A stretch of 64,000 bases of DNA from contig OX393570.1 in assembly GCA_947652115.1 (NCBI GenBank), forward strand, positions 7,205,915 through 7,269,914, written 5' to 3'. Below the pieces are notes generated by a model. That model searched no databases. It was not told the origin of the DNA and saw only the letters and a program-made list of their open reading frames with translations. How positions within the stretch are numbered: the stretch's first letter is position 1; each line of letters starts with the position of its first letter. The DNA comes from Blastomussa wellsi (lineage: Eukaryota; Cnidaria; Anthozoa; Scleractinia; Plerogyridae). A program made the position numbers and the translations under genes. This document shows, in pieces, positions 54,033 to 64,000 of this stretch.

Positions 54033-57000
54033 GTACGTGTATGCACAATGTGTTAGCGATCTTTGAAACTTCGCGTTTTCTGGATTTGTCAAGGAAGATC
54101 TCAAGCGTCTGTCTCGCGCGTTTCTCAACTCATGTTCCACTGTGGTTTCTTGTCTTGCAGGTTTTCAGTTCGTTTTGCTGCTCTTTTCGCAGTAGTTTGT
54201 GGCTTGTTATTGGAACATTTTCCTCTCACGGACGCCGAGGTATGTCTCTGTTCAATTAGATGTGTTTTTCCACAGCCCACGAGAGCGTGTTCCTGTTTAC
54301 TCTAAGCAAAAGTAAGAAGCGAAGTGATCGCAGGAAAAAGTGTATTGTTTCAACCCTAGAACTCAATAACTTCTGATGTGAAGTGTTAAAGCAGTAACTA
54401 GTCGTCTGAAGGCAACCTCAATTTTCTAACGGCAATTAGGCATGCTTTTATTTACACTCCTGTTACCAGAACCAAACCATTTAAAAGCCTAAAATGTCCG
54501 TTTCAATAATTTTGAATGTGACATTACCATCTATTCAAAGAATCTCGCCTGAAACTTACATATTTTTTTTTTTCAAAATTAAGAAAAATATTAGTATTCT
54601 CTCGTTGTTTGGGAAGATCTTCTGTGTTAAATTGATCGTGTTTTATCCCCGTGACAATAACCCCGCAAGATTCGATCACATCAGTGCTGGTAGAACCGCT
54701 TTCATTCTGTCGCCTAGGAAAATTAACCGTTATTGTCTTCTTTGTCGAGGGATTGTTAACAAACTGAAAATTATGCCAATAAAGATTGTAAAAACTGCCT
54801 CTCTTTTTATGTTGACAAAATTTCAGCAGGATAATATTTCAGTTCGTGGTGTTCATTCGAAAAGGTTACACGGTCGCTGGGATTAAGGCGCTGAACTAAG
54901 AGAATACTACATTCATGCAGAAGTTTCCGCAGCCTTTTTTAGCGAAATGTTCTTTAAACTGCCCATGTGGACCAATTTGCTTTGATGGGTATGCTCGAGT
55001 TAGGAACTCGCGCGTTAGTTCGGGAACGTGTGCGTGACTTTCGCGCGAGTGGCATGAAGTCTCTCGCGAGCGGCAAAGCCGACGAAAGACAGATGACAGA
55101 ACTGACATGCACGTTTTTCGCAAAAAACACTGTTGCAGTTTTGGATTTACTTGTAACATCGCAATGGTAAGAAGTAAGCTCACATAAACTCGGCATAAAC
55201 ATCACGACAGAATGGTGGAAATCACAGGACTCCGTTATGTTTATGTTTATGACTTGTGCCTGGGGAAAACCGTAAGAACACTGAAGCGCTGTGTAATTGG
55301 AACTGCCAAAAGAGTATTAAAGCTTCCCGGGAACTGCCCTATGTCCGGCTCGATCGACTATTTATGCGAGGCTTACTTTTGAGGTCTAAATTTGTAGATT
55401 ATTAAGGAGATTTTCTCATTCACGGTAAACCGATGAAGGGGCGAGAAATTATTTTCAACGTAGCTTTAATAGTATTTCGCATCTAATAGCATCTGTTTCA
55501 TCCATCGTGTCCAAGACCGTCCCGCTATGTTGCCTTCGACCTCTCAGAATTCATTTCCGGCGCGGTGGTATCGAGGTCGAGGAGAAATTATTAAACAACA
55601 GAAGTTCATCAATATTTCTTGTTGTTTTCTAAAACTGCGTTGCGCCACATACGAATGAATCAAGAACACATGAAAAGATCTGCAGAGAAACAGTCAGTGT
55701 TGCTGTTAAGACAAACCGTGAATTTTGGTCGTGCGGCAAGACTCCCGTGACTTCCGAAATGAGCCCAACCAAATCGGACTATCATAACCTTCTCTGTCAG
55801 TAATCCTAAAACATGCACGTCTTAGTCTTCCGCTGCTTAAAAGGATAGGGAAGACTGAAGCGTATTGGTTAAATTGCTTTCTTTATTTTTGGTCATGCAA
55901 TCGACTGATGGAATTCATTCTTTGCCTTGGGCAATGAGTCAAACCACAAGTTTATAGGCGAGGCCTTCCTTCAGTTTCTGGAAGATACTCCCCCTTTAGA
56001 TCTTTTGTTAATGCAAATTACACGCACTCGCTCATGATTTGGCATTTTATCAAAACCTTGGAATTGTGTTTTTTTTAATATAGTAGCCTTTTACAGAACA
56101 GATAGACTGGTTACACAAAATTTTTACCATGCCTTCCTGTTTAGCTCTAGCTTATTGATGAGACACCACTAATATTTGGATATATTTCTGAATAAAAATA
56201 CCAAACTGACTCAATATCTGTTAGGGACATTGTTATTCATTTGTTCCACTAAGTTTCCTGTTTCGCCTTGTGATCATCCTTTGACCTTAGCGTTCAGTTA
56301 CATTCAGCTATTTCAAAGCAGATCAAAGCTGCAAGCTAAAAGACAAGACCGAAAGGTAGTATGGGTAGCATGGAAAGCCGTGACATGTGCTGCTTACCAA
56401 CAAAGTATAAATAAACAGATTGCCAATGCGGTTTTGTAGGTTATCTTTTTCCCTCTTCAGACTGCAAATGTGGAAAATTGGGTATTTTCAGCCACACTGA
56501 ATTTTAGAATTATTTCCAAACATAAAGCTTTGTAACAGAAAGAGTGAAAGAGTTACAAACCTACACTTAGACCGACTAGTGGTCTGGATATTCACTGAAA
56601 ATTTGCATATCAGTGTAAAAGAAATCATTCTACAAGTTTGTATTTTGTGCATGACTATGGTTTTGCCCTCGTATTAAAATGAGACTTCCTTTTCGCAGTT
56701 TATTTTTGTCCCTACGTACATGTAGCTTTGAGTTTGAAAAATTGTTCTTCATTCATTGTGACAAAATAACTTATTTCCGCATGTCTAAAGTGAGAGACAA
56801 CCTTGTTGTTATATCTCATTAGTATTCAGTGCACGAGTCAGACCTGGTCTTGTCTTGTAGCTTGAAGCTTCTGACTGAAATAGCTGTATAATCGCTCTTC
56901 TTGTTTTCTGGCCTGTAACAACAGCTGGCAAACATCTGACAGCTTTGTCAGCTAGAAAATTTGTCAAATGATTTTAAACAATTTGTTACATAAACCAATA

Positions 57001-60000
57001 TGAAACTTTCACAAATTTTCACAGTGAGCATAAGCCAATGAGAGCACAAGAATAACTGCAGTTATGGTAAAATACTTCATTCAAAGAGTGCTGTGCTGTC
57101 CTTACTCAAAAAAAAGTTTTTTCCCCACAAGCTACCCTCAAAGGAGCTGCGTCACGGTTTGTTCCTTTAAAATCATCATTTGTAATCCGTTTCAATCTTC
57201 TCCATCCTTAGCCAACCTTACCGGGTATTCCTTTTTGCTTTACTATCACCTCTTCGGTGTTTTTCTTCCCAATTAGTAAACTATTAGTTTCAGGTTTCCT
57301 TTATTTTAAGGGGAATCTGGTTCGCCGCAAAAAAAGTATTCAAAATATCGTGATGTAGCTCCTTCAAAGGAAGGTGTGGGATGTACTCAATGTTGGTAAA
57401 TATATACACATATTTGATTTGGGATATACTCAATGTTGGTAAATACACATATTTGATTTGTGCATGCAGCTGTTTTCAAAAGGAAATCAAGCATGCTGCA
57501 CAAGCAATTTGTGTTATTCTTTTAAATTCTACCTGAATCAGTATAAGGATTTTATTGACTAGAAAGCATGCTAACCCAACTCCTAAGATCTGTAAAACCA
57601 GAAGAATATTATTAACCACATTGATAATGAACTTAACCGTAGTGCTGTTTTTGTTTTTTTACCAGTGTCAAGGTTGTCAGTCTTGTATTCCAAAATGTAT
57701 AGGACCTAAAGGTGCACGGGTAAGTATATATCAAATCTGGCATACACATTTTCAACAGGATGCAATACAATTTTGGCATGTGCTTCAAACTCTTAAAACA
57801 TAGCCTCTTGATAGACACACAACACATGTTAGGCAACAGGGTTCATACTCTTGTGAGCTTTTGAAATTCGAAGACTTTCCATGACTTCTCCGTTTTCTTG
57901 GAAATCCTCTTTCATTTTAGGTATGTTTTAGCAATTTTCTTTGCAAAAAAAACTTAATTTAATAATTTCTGTACTCAAAAACGCCCTCTTATTTTCACAC
58001 CTGTGATGGTCTTCATGGTAATAACTTCATTAGCAGGCATTTCTTCAAGTTAACCTGAAATACAAAAAGCAAGAAGTTAAATTCACATGAAAGTCAAGTG
58101 TCCTAAATTATTGATCATTTTCCTTTTAGTGCAGGTAAGAGAACCACTCCCCTCCCCCCTCACAAAAGTGTATGATGAGAATATTTTGTTTTCAATCTTA
58201 TTCTAGGGAGATAGAGGAAGAACAGGACAAACTGGTCCACCAGGTTTACCAGTGAGTAAATGGATAACATTTTCTTAAGATGACCGAACAGTTTTAGCAC
58301 GCAAGTGTTTTGTTGTTACAGCGAGAACCCTGATTCAGAAATTGTATTATTTAAAATCTCATTAAAAATACAAAATGCAAGTGTTATTCTCAGATCAAAA
58401 CCCTAACGATTTTGATCTAGTGTTTCATTGGGTATCAGAATTCATCCACCTGACCTAAATGGTCATCACCAATTGGCTGTTGAGCTAATGAATAATTTAG
58501 ATTCTACGACAAGGACGACAAGATTTGACTTGAAGTTTTTTCGCGTGTTCTAACAAAATAGCCTCACCAGAAAACTTCATTTTCCTTTTTTATCAGCAGC
58601 AAAGTTAGCAAGGTCATTTTTATTGAAGGCAGTTAGACTTCTCTTAATCGCAAGTTGATTAATATACTAGCATTTTGATAACTTGTTTTCACCACTACGA
58701 GTTTCAGTGAGAATGTCGTTATCGCGAAAACAAGTTATCAAAATGTTAGTAGCTTTATCGGTTCATGATTAGGCGAAGCCAAACTGCCTTCAACAAAAAT
58801 GACCGTGTTAACGTTGCTGCTGACAAGAAAGGAAAATGAAGTTTTCTGGTAAGGCTAATTTGTTAGTATGCGCAACAAAACTTAAATTCAAATCTCGTAC
58901 TCGTAGTCGTCCTCGTCGTAGAATCTAAAGGTCTCTATTATGAATTTGAGAAGGTAAGATGGAACATCTACAATTTGATTTAGTTTCTATAAGTGTCACC
59001 TGTTAAAATTTTACCTAACAAGGACTAAAAACAAAACCACATTAATTTTTTGTAACAGTAGATTTTTTACTGAGATGCCTAAGAACCAAAGTCAGGTTGG
59101 TGTTGACCAGTCAGATTCAAGAGTTTTTGTTTCAGTTATTTCAAGTTGTCTTTCGCAAATCTCAGTCATCGCCTAAGTCGATGGGTTAGCAAGGTCATTT
59201 TTATTGAAGGCAGTTAGACTTCTCTTAATCGCAAGTTGATTAATATACTAGCATTTTGATAACTTGTTTTCACCACTACGAGTTTCAGTGATTTTACTGA
59301 GATGCCTAAGAACCAAAGTCAGGTTGGTGTTGACCAGTCAGATTCAAGAGTTTTTGTTTCAGTTATTTCCAGTTGTCTTTCGCAAATCTCAGTCATCGCC
59401 TAAGGGGGTAGAACCCTAACTACAAAATGGTTACCATAGATGACTTCTAACCATCATATCTTGGGTTCCCTTTCAATTCTGAGATTAGTTTTTGCCATGC
59501 CTACGTTATTGGAGGCTGCTTTCACTATTTGCAGTTTTGACCATATTTGGATAGTCATGTGACAACACAAAATCGCTAAAAACTTGTACAGCTTTCATCA
59601 TTCTCGAATAAAACCAAAGCCAATGGATAGAGAGCATTCAGATGCAAAATCTGTAGTATCGATTTGTGGAGATTCCCGGTAGTTAGAAGCTATGACATAT
59701 TTAGTTTTTGTCACGTCATAACTTTAACAGTATTGCAAATTTAAACAAATCCACACTACAGATTTTGCATCTAAATGCACTCTCTCCACTGGCTTTGGTT
59801 TCATCTGAGAAAGATGTAAGCTGTGTTGTTAGCATGTTTTGTTTTGATCACGTGAATTTCCTTTGTTGACTAATTAAGATGCCCAAGAACCAAAATCAGG
59901 TTGCTGATGACCAATCAGATTCTAACATTTTTGTTCAGATATTTTATGTTTGTCTTTCGCAAATTCTGGTTCTACCTCAATCATCGCCTCAGTCAATGGG

Positions 60001-63000
60001 AATTACAAAATTAGCTAAAATTGAAGTGCCGCTGAGTGATTACCGTCGGTGGAAATGGCTCTTGAAAAAGAGGCTTATCCTCAGTGTAAAAATCTAACAA
60101 AACGCAAAACCTGTTTAAACACATAAAGCTTATGTAACAGCACATCAAACACTACGCTTCAAAATGAAGAATAAAAGAATAATTTTACATCGATGAGTTG
60201 TTCATAGCTTCATTATTCTGCTAGTTTAAAATGATTATACTTGCCTCTGTTGTTTTCGTAGGGTTTTCAAGGGCCTGAAGGTCTCCCTGGACCTCGAGGA
60301 TACAAGGTAAATGATCTCTTTTTGACCTTAACTTGTTCTGATCTGAGAGAAATTTCAGCCGAAGCATCTTTTTTTCCTACTTTACTTCTGAGAACGTTGC
60401 GCCTGCTGCCATTTTTCCCGCTCTTTTTTAACAGTCAAGGCTTGGTTACAAAAGAAACTTTCTTTGTAACCAAGCCTTGATAGGGAAAGAGCGGGAAAAG
60501 ATGACAGCCTGTGTTGTGTTGTGGTCAGGTGAATATCAAAACGTTTTTGACTTTGTCGGTCGCTATATCTTATAGTTATACAGTGTCCATTTTTATATTT
60601 TCTTCAGTTTATTTATCTTTTGAATGTTTTCAAAACTTAAATATTCATTTTAAAGTGTCACACATTTAAAAGCTCTGCATTTTTTGATTGCTTATTACAA
60701 AGTGTGCCCTGAAATGTCGTATGATCGTGATTGAGAGCTTCAATGTCTAGCTCGAAAAGGCAATTAATTTTTTGTCTGTCGTTTAAACATATTTGGACCT
60801 TTTTCTTACTTAAGTCTTCTGTATGGTATTGCACAATAATTACAGAACTGTAATTTTGTTTTTCAAAGGCTTTGCACAATGTTGTTTACAAATAGCTTAC
60901 TTTTATATGAAAATCTCTCGTTGAAAATAGCAATAGGGAAGATATTGGTTTACAAACATCGTTACGTTTGTGTTATTGCTAACTAATTTTGGGCAATGTA
61001 CCAGCTCTCGTAAGGTCTCACATGAATGACTTGATACCATGCGTGAAAACAATAGAACAAACAACAAGAACAATGCCCCTAGCCCCTAAAACAATAGCAA
61101 CTGCTGCCAGTAGGATTGCAAGCTTCCGAGAGCTGCTACACTACTGTTTGTTTCACCCGCCTATAGTTTTCTGGTTGGCGCATTAACAACTGGTGACATA
61201 AGGTATCTTCCCTATGTGCAACCTAGCCTAAATAATCTTTCTTTTCAGGGAGACAAAGGAGAACTCGGCCCAGTTGGAGCGAAGGGACCAAGGGTAAATT
61301 AAAATACAAAATTCTTCTTTGTTAATATTAAATCAACTTTATCAGGGCTGTGAACTATAATTCCGTAGAACATTCAGGCCTTTGTTGATGAGAAGTTATA
61401 ATTTTAAGCTTGTGGACAGTGAAAGTTGTGCTTATTTTGAATAATAAATATATTCGGGATTTAAAAATCATAGTAAGACGAGTGATCCAAGATTTGTACT
61501 CGTCCCACAGTTTTGACATGTGGGAGAGTGGGCGAGTGAGTGCTAATTCACAACACTTTTTATAATATTGATAATTATATGGGTAGGATTGTGAGTTTCT
61601 TGGCTAAATACTCTGATCATCACTTAATAAGTTTAATTTATTAATTTTTGTTTCACTTAATACTTAAAAGATTTAATGTCACAAATAATTATATATACAA
61701 AAACATATATGAATATGTAAGAATTAGAAAGTGAATGAACAAATGCTGATTTAAGGGTTTTTGCCATTGGCACACTTATTCATATTTCTCTTTTGTTCAA
61801 CAGGGAAGAATTGGACCACCAGGTTTTCCTGGAGCAAATGGCAATCCGGTAAGATTGAGCAATATCATAGTGCTGGTTGGAAACAATGACACTGTATTCA
61901 TTTGACTAAGTTTTTGGACCTTGAGAGTCATGGGCGCTTATTAGATTTTCACCATCAGTGAGTAGTAAGGTAATTTTATTACAAAACATGAAGATGTACC
62001 AAGGCAGAATTTTTTTTGTTCATTAAAAGTTTATTTCGCAGAGCCATTGCCACAACGTTTGAGCGGGAAATTTTGCAGCTGAAAGAACTTTGCAATCACA
62101 TGGACATTGCAGTTGAAACTTCAAGGCAAATTGGATAATTCCAAAATTCTCATAAGACTGTCAGACAATGAATTTAGGAATTGTAAGCCAGTGTAGAAAT
62201 AATAATCAATTCTCCTCTTGTTTACTTATTTTTTTTTTGATCATTCAGTAATTCCTCTGAACATTGCAGTAGCAGTTTTAGCTGATAAAATGTTGATAAG
62301 CGTGGTCAAGGGTGAGAATACCAGTGTTTTGTTAGCTGAATAGCCTGTTAAAGAGCATTCCTCATGTACATGTAGACAATTTAATATTACCAAACAGGCC
62401 TTAAGTGAGTTTGTTTTTCTTTGTTAGGGTTTACCAGGAGAAGATGGTCCTCGAGGTATGATGGGCGATCCTGGCTGTAATGGAACTAAGGTACTTAAAG
62501 TGAATTATTAATAGTACTTTTAAATTAAAGAGTAGGAAATATTTTGTTTCCATGGATTTATAGAAACACAAGTGGATTAGTTAGGAAGAATGAGAAATGG
62601 TATGGGAACGAACATGGCCCACTCCCTAGGAAGTATTTCCATAGCTTTTTTGACTACAACAGTAGTCAAATTCTTTGAATGTTAAACATCATCCCTTTTA
62701 CCGCCACAGCGACAAACGGGTTCTCTCATGCTGAATGTGAAAAGATTTAACATGGATGTATTTGTGAAGTAGAAAAATCATTCACTGGTCAAAATGTGGT
62801 GCAAAGATATACAAATAGGACTGAACACTTGTGGCAAGCTTTCTGATATTGATTGCTGTTCAGAATCTGAAGGTAACGTGTGATTTGAACTATAATTGGT
62901 ACAGCACGTAATTATGATCCATCAATAATGATTTTTTCCGTGCACGCGATTGGCCTAAACGTGTCGCGTAATTGCTGGTGAATATCCAAGAATATGCCCT

Positions 63001-63799
63001 AAGTGATATTCCCCAGGTTTTTAATTTTGAGATTTATGTTTGCATGTTTAGTTTTGATCCCAAGTTATGTGTTCTTTCAATATAATGAAAATATTTTGGA
63101 CGCCCACAGAACTGTTTAGGTGTTAAAATAGTTTTCACAAAAGGTCTCCAAAATTGGGCGACCTAATTGAAAAATATTTGAAGGATAATAAACACAGTAG
63201 CCTCCATTTGGTGCCGAAATATGCTCAGATATTTGTCCTACTTGAAGCTAGCAGTTTTCCTCAAGCTTTGCTCTCAGAAAACTGTTTGCAGCTAAGAACA
63301 GATAATATCCAAGGATAGTTCTGCACTCAATATATGGAGGCTATTGTTTCTATATTTCAATGCAGTTCTACAACCATGGCTCCTTGTCACAATATATTCT
63401 ACATGACTATTTAAGAGAAATTAATTATTTTTTGTTTTTAAGTGAGTCTGGCCCTTCCTTGTTGCCTGTTAAATAATGCACATACTGTAGCCTCCACTTA
63501 GGGCAATACAAAGGAGACGGCAGTCAAGGGGGTCAGAAGGTCCATAACAAACCTGCCACTGTGTTCAGTGCATCTAGGTTATAATAATGGATATTGTATA
63601 AGTTTGTTGTACATGTACATGAATTTATTATACGCTGTGAAGAAGACCATTTTTTGTAGGCAGTCATTTGCAGGTTAATTACGAAGACGTGGTTGCTCAA
63701 AGTACCATTACATTTTCTTACCAATGACTGGTTATAATTTGACAGGGTGATAGAGGTGCTGAAGGTAGGGCTGGAAACCCTGGAGCCAAAGGTGCAAAG
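54028..63799 (+). CDS. Collagen IV alpha chain, N-terminal part (3' end outside window)
   Basis: Basement-membrane network collagen. Nine exons give 145 codons: 54028-54032, 54161-54239, 57666-57719, 58207-58251, 60262-60306, 61249-61293, 61804-61848, 62428-62490, 63746-63799. All introns after the second exon are phase 0 and GT-AG. Order: signal peptide (residues 1 to about 28), a 7S-like four-cysteine segment CQGCQSCIPKC, then uninterrupted Gly-X-Y. The 63-bp exon ends in GDPGCNGTK; a single Cys in GCNGTKG at this place near the N-terminus is characteristic of vertebrate collagen IV alpha chains (established knowledge). The start ATG at 54028 with a 5-nt coding exon is preferred because splicing at 54033/54160 yields MRFSVRFAALFAVVCGLLL, a clean signal peptide, and mirrors the divergent gene. 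The alternative is an unspliced start at 54132. It is transcribed away from the minus-strand collagen, so the two may share a promoter and pair in a heterotrimer (inference). Confidence 0.88.
54161..54239 (+). CDS. Plus collagen exon 2: signal peptide
   Basis: The acceptor follows a pyrimidine-rich tract ending in cag. Spliced to exon 1 it encodes MRFSVRFAALFAVVCGLLL then EHFPLTDAE. Basic start, hydrophobic core, polar end: a typical signal peptide. Ends phase 0 with GTATGT. Confidence 0.85.
57139..57366. mobile_element. MITE related to 33125-33312
   Basis: AAAGGAGCTGCGTCACG and inverted CGTGATGTAGCTCCTT ends. Confidence 0.75.
57377..57458. repeat. About 40-bp tandem duplication
   Basis: Two units of GGGATRTACTCAATGTTGGT followed by AAATA...CACATATTTGATTT. 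Confidence 0.9.
57666..57719 (+). CDS. Plus collagen exon 3: 7S-like Cys cluster
   Basis: Reads CQGCQSCIPKCIGPKGAR: four cysteines directly before the helix, as in the collagen IV 7S region where lysine and cysteine crosslinks join four molecules. Confidence 0.88.
58207..58251 (+). CDS. Plus collagen exon 4 (45 bp)
   Basis: Reads GDRGRTGQTGPPGLP; phase 0; GTGAGT donor. Confidence 0.9.
58498..58927. mobile_element. Fold-back MITE (about 430 bp)
   Basis: TAGATTCTACGACAAGGACG and inverted CGTCCTCGTCGTAGAATCTA. The arms extend through much of the element and include GAAAACTTCATTTTCCTTT. Confidence 0.85.
59062..59403. repeat. Direct duplication flanking a MITE fragment
   Basis: Copies 59062-59176 and 59291-59403 (GAGATGCCTAAGAACCAAAG...) are almost identical. 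Between them 59185-59290 repeats 58604-58710 of the MITE above. A third, diverged copy is at 59875-59995. Confidence 0.85.
59565..59840. repeat. Imperfect fold-back repeat
   Basis: ATGCAAAATCTGTAGT and inverted ACTACAGATTTTGCAT lie inside longer imperfect arms that include AAACCAAAGCCA/TGGCTTTGGTTT. Confidence 0.75.
60262..60306 (+). CDS. Plus collagen exon 5 (45 bp)
   Basis: Reads GFQGPEGLPGPRGYK; phase 0. Confidence 0.9.
60398..60510. repeat. Hairpin repeat
   Basis: TCAAGGCTTGGTTACAAA and TTTGTAACCAAGCCTTGA are exact inverted copies, flanked by weaker arms with CCCGCTCTTT/AAAGAGCGGG. Confidence 0.85.
61249..61293 (+). CDS. Plus collagen exon 6 (45 bp)
   Basis: Reads GDKGELGPVGAKGPR; phase 0. 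Confidence 0.9.
61804..61848 (+). CDS. Plus collagen exon 7 (45 bp)
   Basis: Reads GRIGPPGFPGANGNP; phase 0. Confidence 0.9.
62428..62490 (+). CDS. Plus collagen exon 8 (63 bp, GCNGTK)
   Basis: Reads GLPGEDGPRG then MMGDPGCNGTK. The GCNGTK block with its single Cys and N-G-T sequon is the strongest collagen IV marker in the window. Confidence 0.93.
63746..63799 (+). CDS. Plus collagen exon 9 (54 bp)
   Basis: Reads GDRGAEGRAGNPGAKGAK; GTATGT donor. The gene continues to the right of the window. Confidence 0.9.
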
Positions 63800-63822
63800 G
63801 TATGTACATTTGCATGTATATG

Positions 63823-63972
63823 TTGTGGTTTAATTTTATCTTTGGTTTAAAATTTTTGAGTTTGATTTTCTGTTCTCATTGTCTTATGTTGATTAGCATA
63901 ATCTGGAACAAAGGGAAATCAACATCAAACTGGTTTCAAAATTTTTAAACCAAGGATAAATTTAAACCACAA
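63823..63972. mobile_element. Short TIR element (150 bp), relative of 50075-50820
   Basis: TTGTGGTTTAATTTTATCTT and inverted GGATAAATTTAAACCACAA ends, in the intron after plus exon 9. Confidence 0.75.
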
Positions 63973-64000
63973 GATATATGTTACATGTACATGTAAAATT

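Larger units (their letters stand above)
54240..57665 (+). other. Second intron of the plus collagen gene
   Basis: 3.4 kb, phase 0. CpG-rich sequence with CTCGCGAG motifs at about 55010-55085 and one MITE (57139-57366) were seen. No counterpart of minus exon 3 was recognised. Confidence 0.6.

Noticed and set aside
54132..54239. Unspliced start codon at 54132 for the plus collagen
   Set aside because: Possible, but cag at 54158-54160 is a good acceptor, and the spliced start at 54028 gives a better signal peptide that mirrors the minus gene.
54896..55205. Overlapping minus ORFs in the plus-gene intron
   Set aside because: CpG-rich sequence stays open in several frames at once; no splice or domain support.

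Overview
The window is animal nuclear DNA with long intron-rich genes, GT-AG introns and many different transposon remnants. The Gly-X-Y exons, the vWA-bearing collagen and the repeat types (tRNA-derived SINEs, TTAA-flanked MITEs, Penelope-like ends) suggest an anthozoan cnidarian such as a stony coral or sea anemone. That placement is inference; no ribosomal or mitochondrial marker is present.

Two collagen genes lie head to head and account for essentially all the coding sequence. The minus-strand gene starts at 51839 and runs leftward out of the window at position 1, with 40 exons assigned. The plus-strand gene starts at 54028 and runs out at the right edge, with 9 exons assigned. About 2.19 kb separates the two start codons. 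Both genes begin with a tiny coding exon, a roughly 130-nt phase-2 intron and a signal-peptide exon. Each then has a cysteine-rich exon resembling the collagen IV 7S region, followed by four 45-bp exons and one 63-bp exon that match each other position by position. The plus gene looks like an ordinary collagen IV alpha chain. The minus gene begins the same way but carries a complete von Willebrand factor A domain with an intact MIDAS inside its triple helix. Neither C-terminus (NC1 or other) is in the window.

Layout: 1-3671, last minus exons plus an intron with a perfect palindrome, a 63-bp minisatellite and a LINE fragment; 3429-9161, large phase-1 helix exons; 10083-13755, two vWA exons; 14102-24345, large helix exons; 26299-49133, small phase-0 helix exons in long introns filled with nested DNA transposons; 51350-51839, N-terminal exons; 51840-54027, shared 5' flank; 54028-63799, start of the plus gene.

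The introns are mostly mobile-element debris. Examples include a hAT-like element with an 8-bp target duplication and a possible captured 3' exon, a pogo-like element carrying a HIRAN-like ORF nested in a TTAA-flanked element, several fold-back MITEs, two SINE types, and local tandem duplications. No tRNA gene, rRNA gene, CRISPR array or prokaryotic operon was seen.
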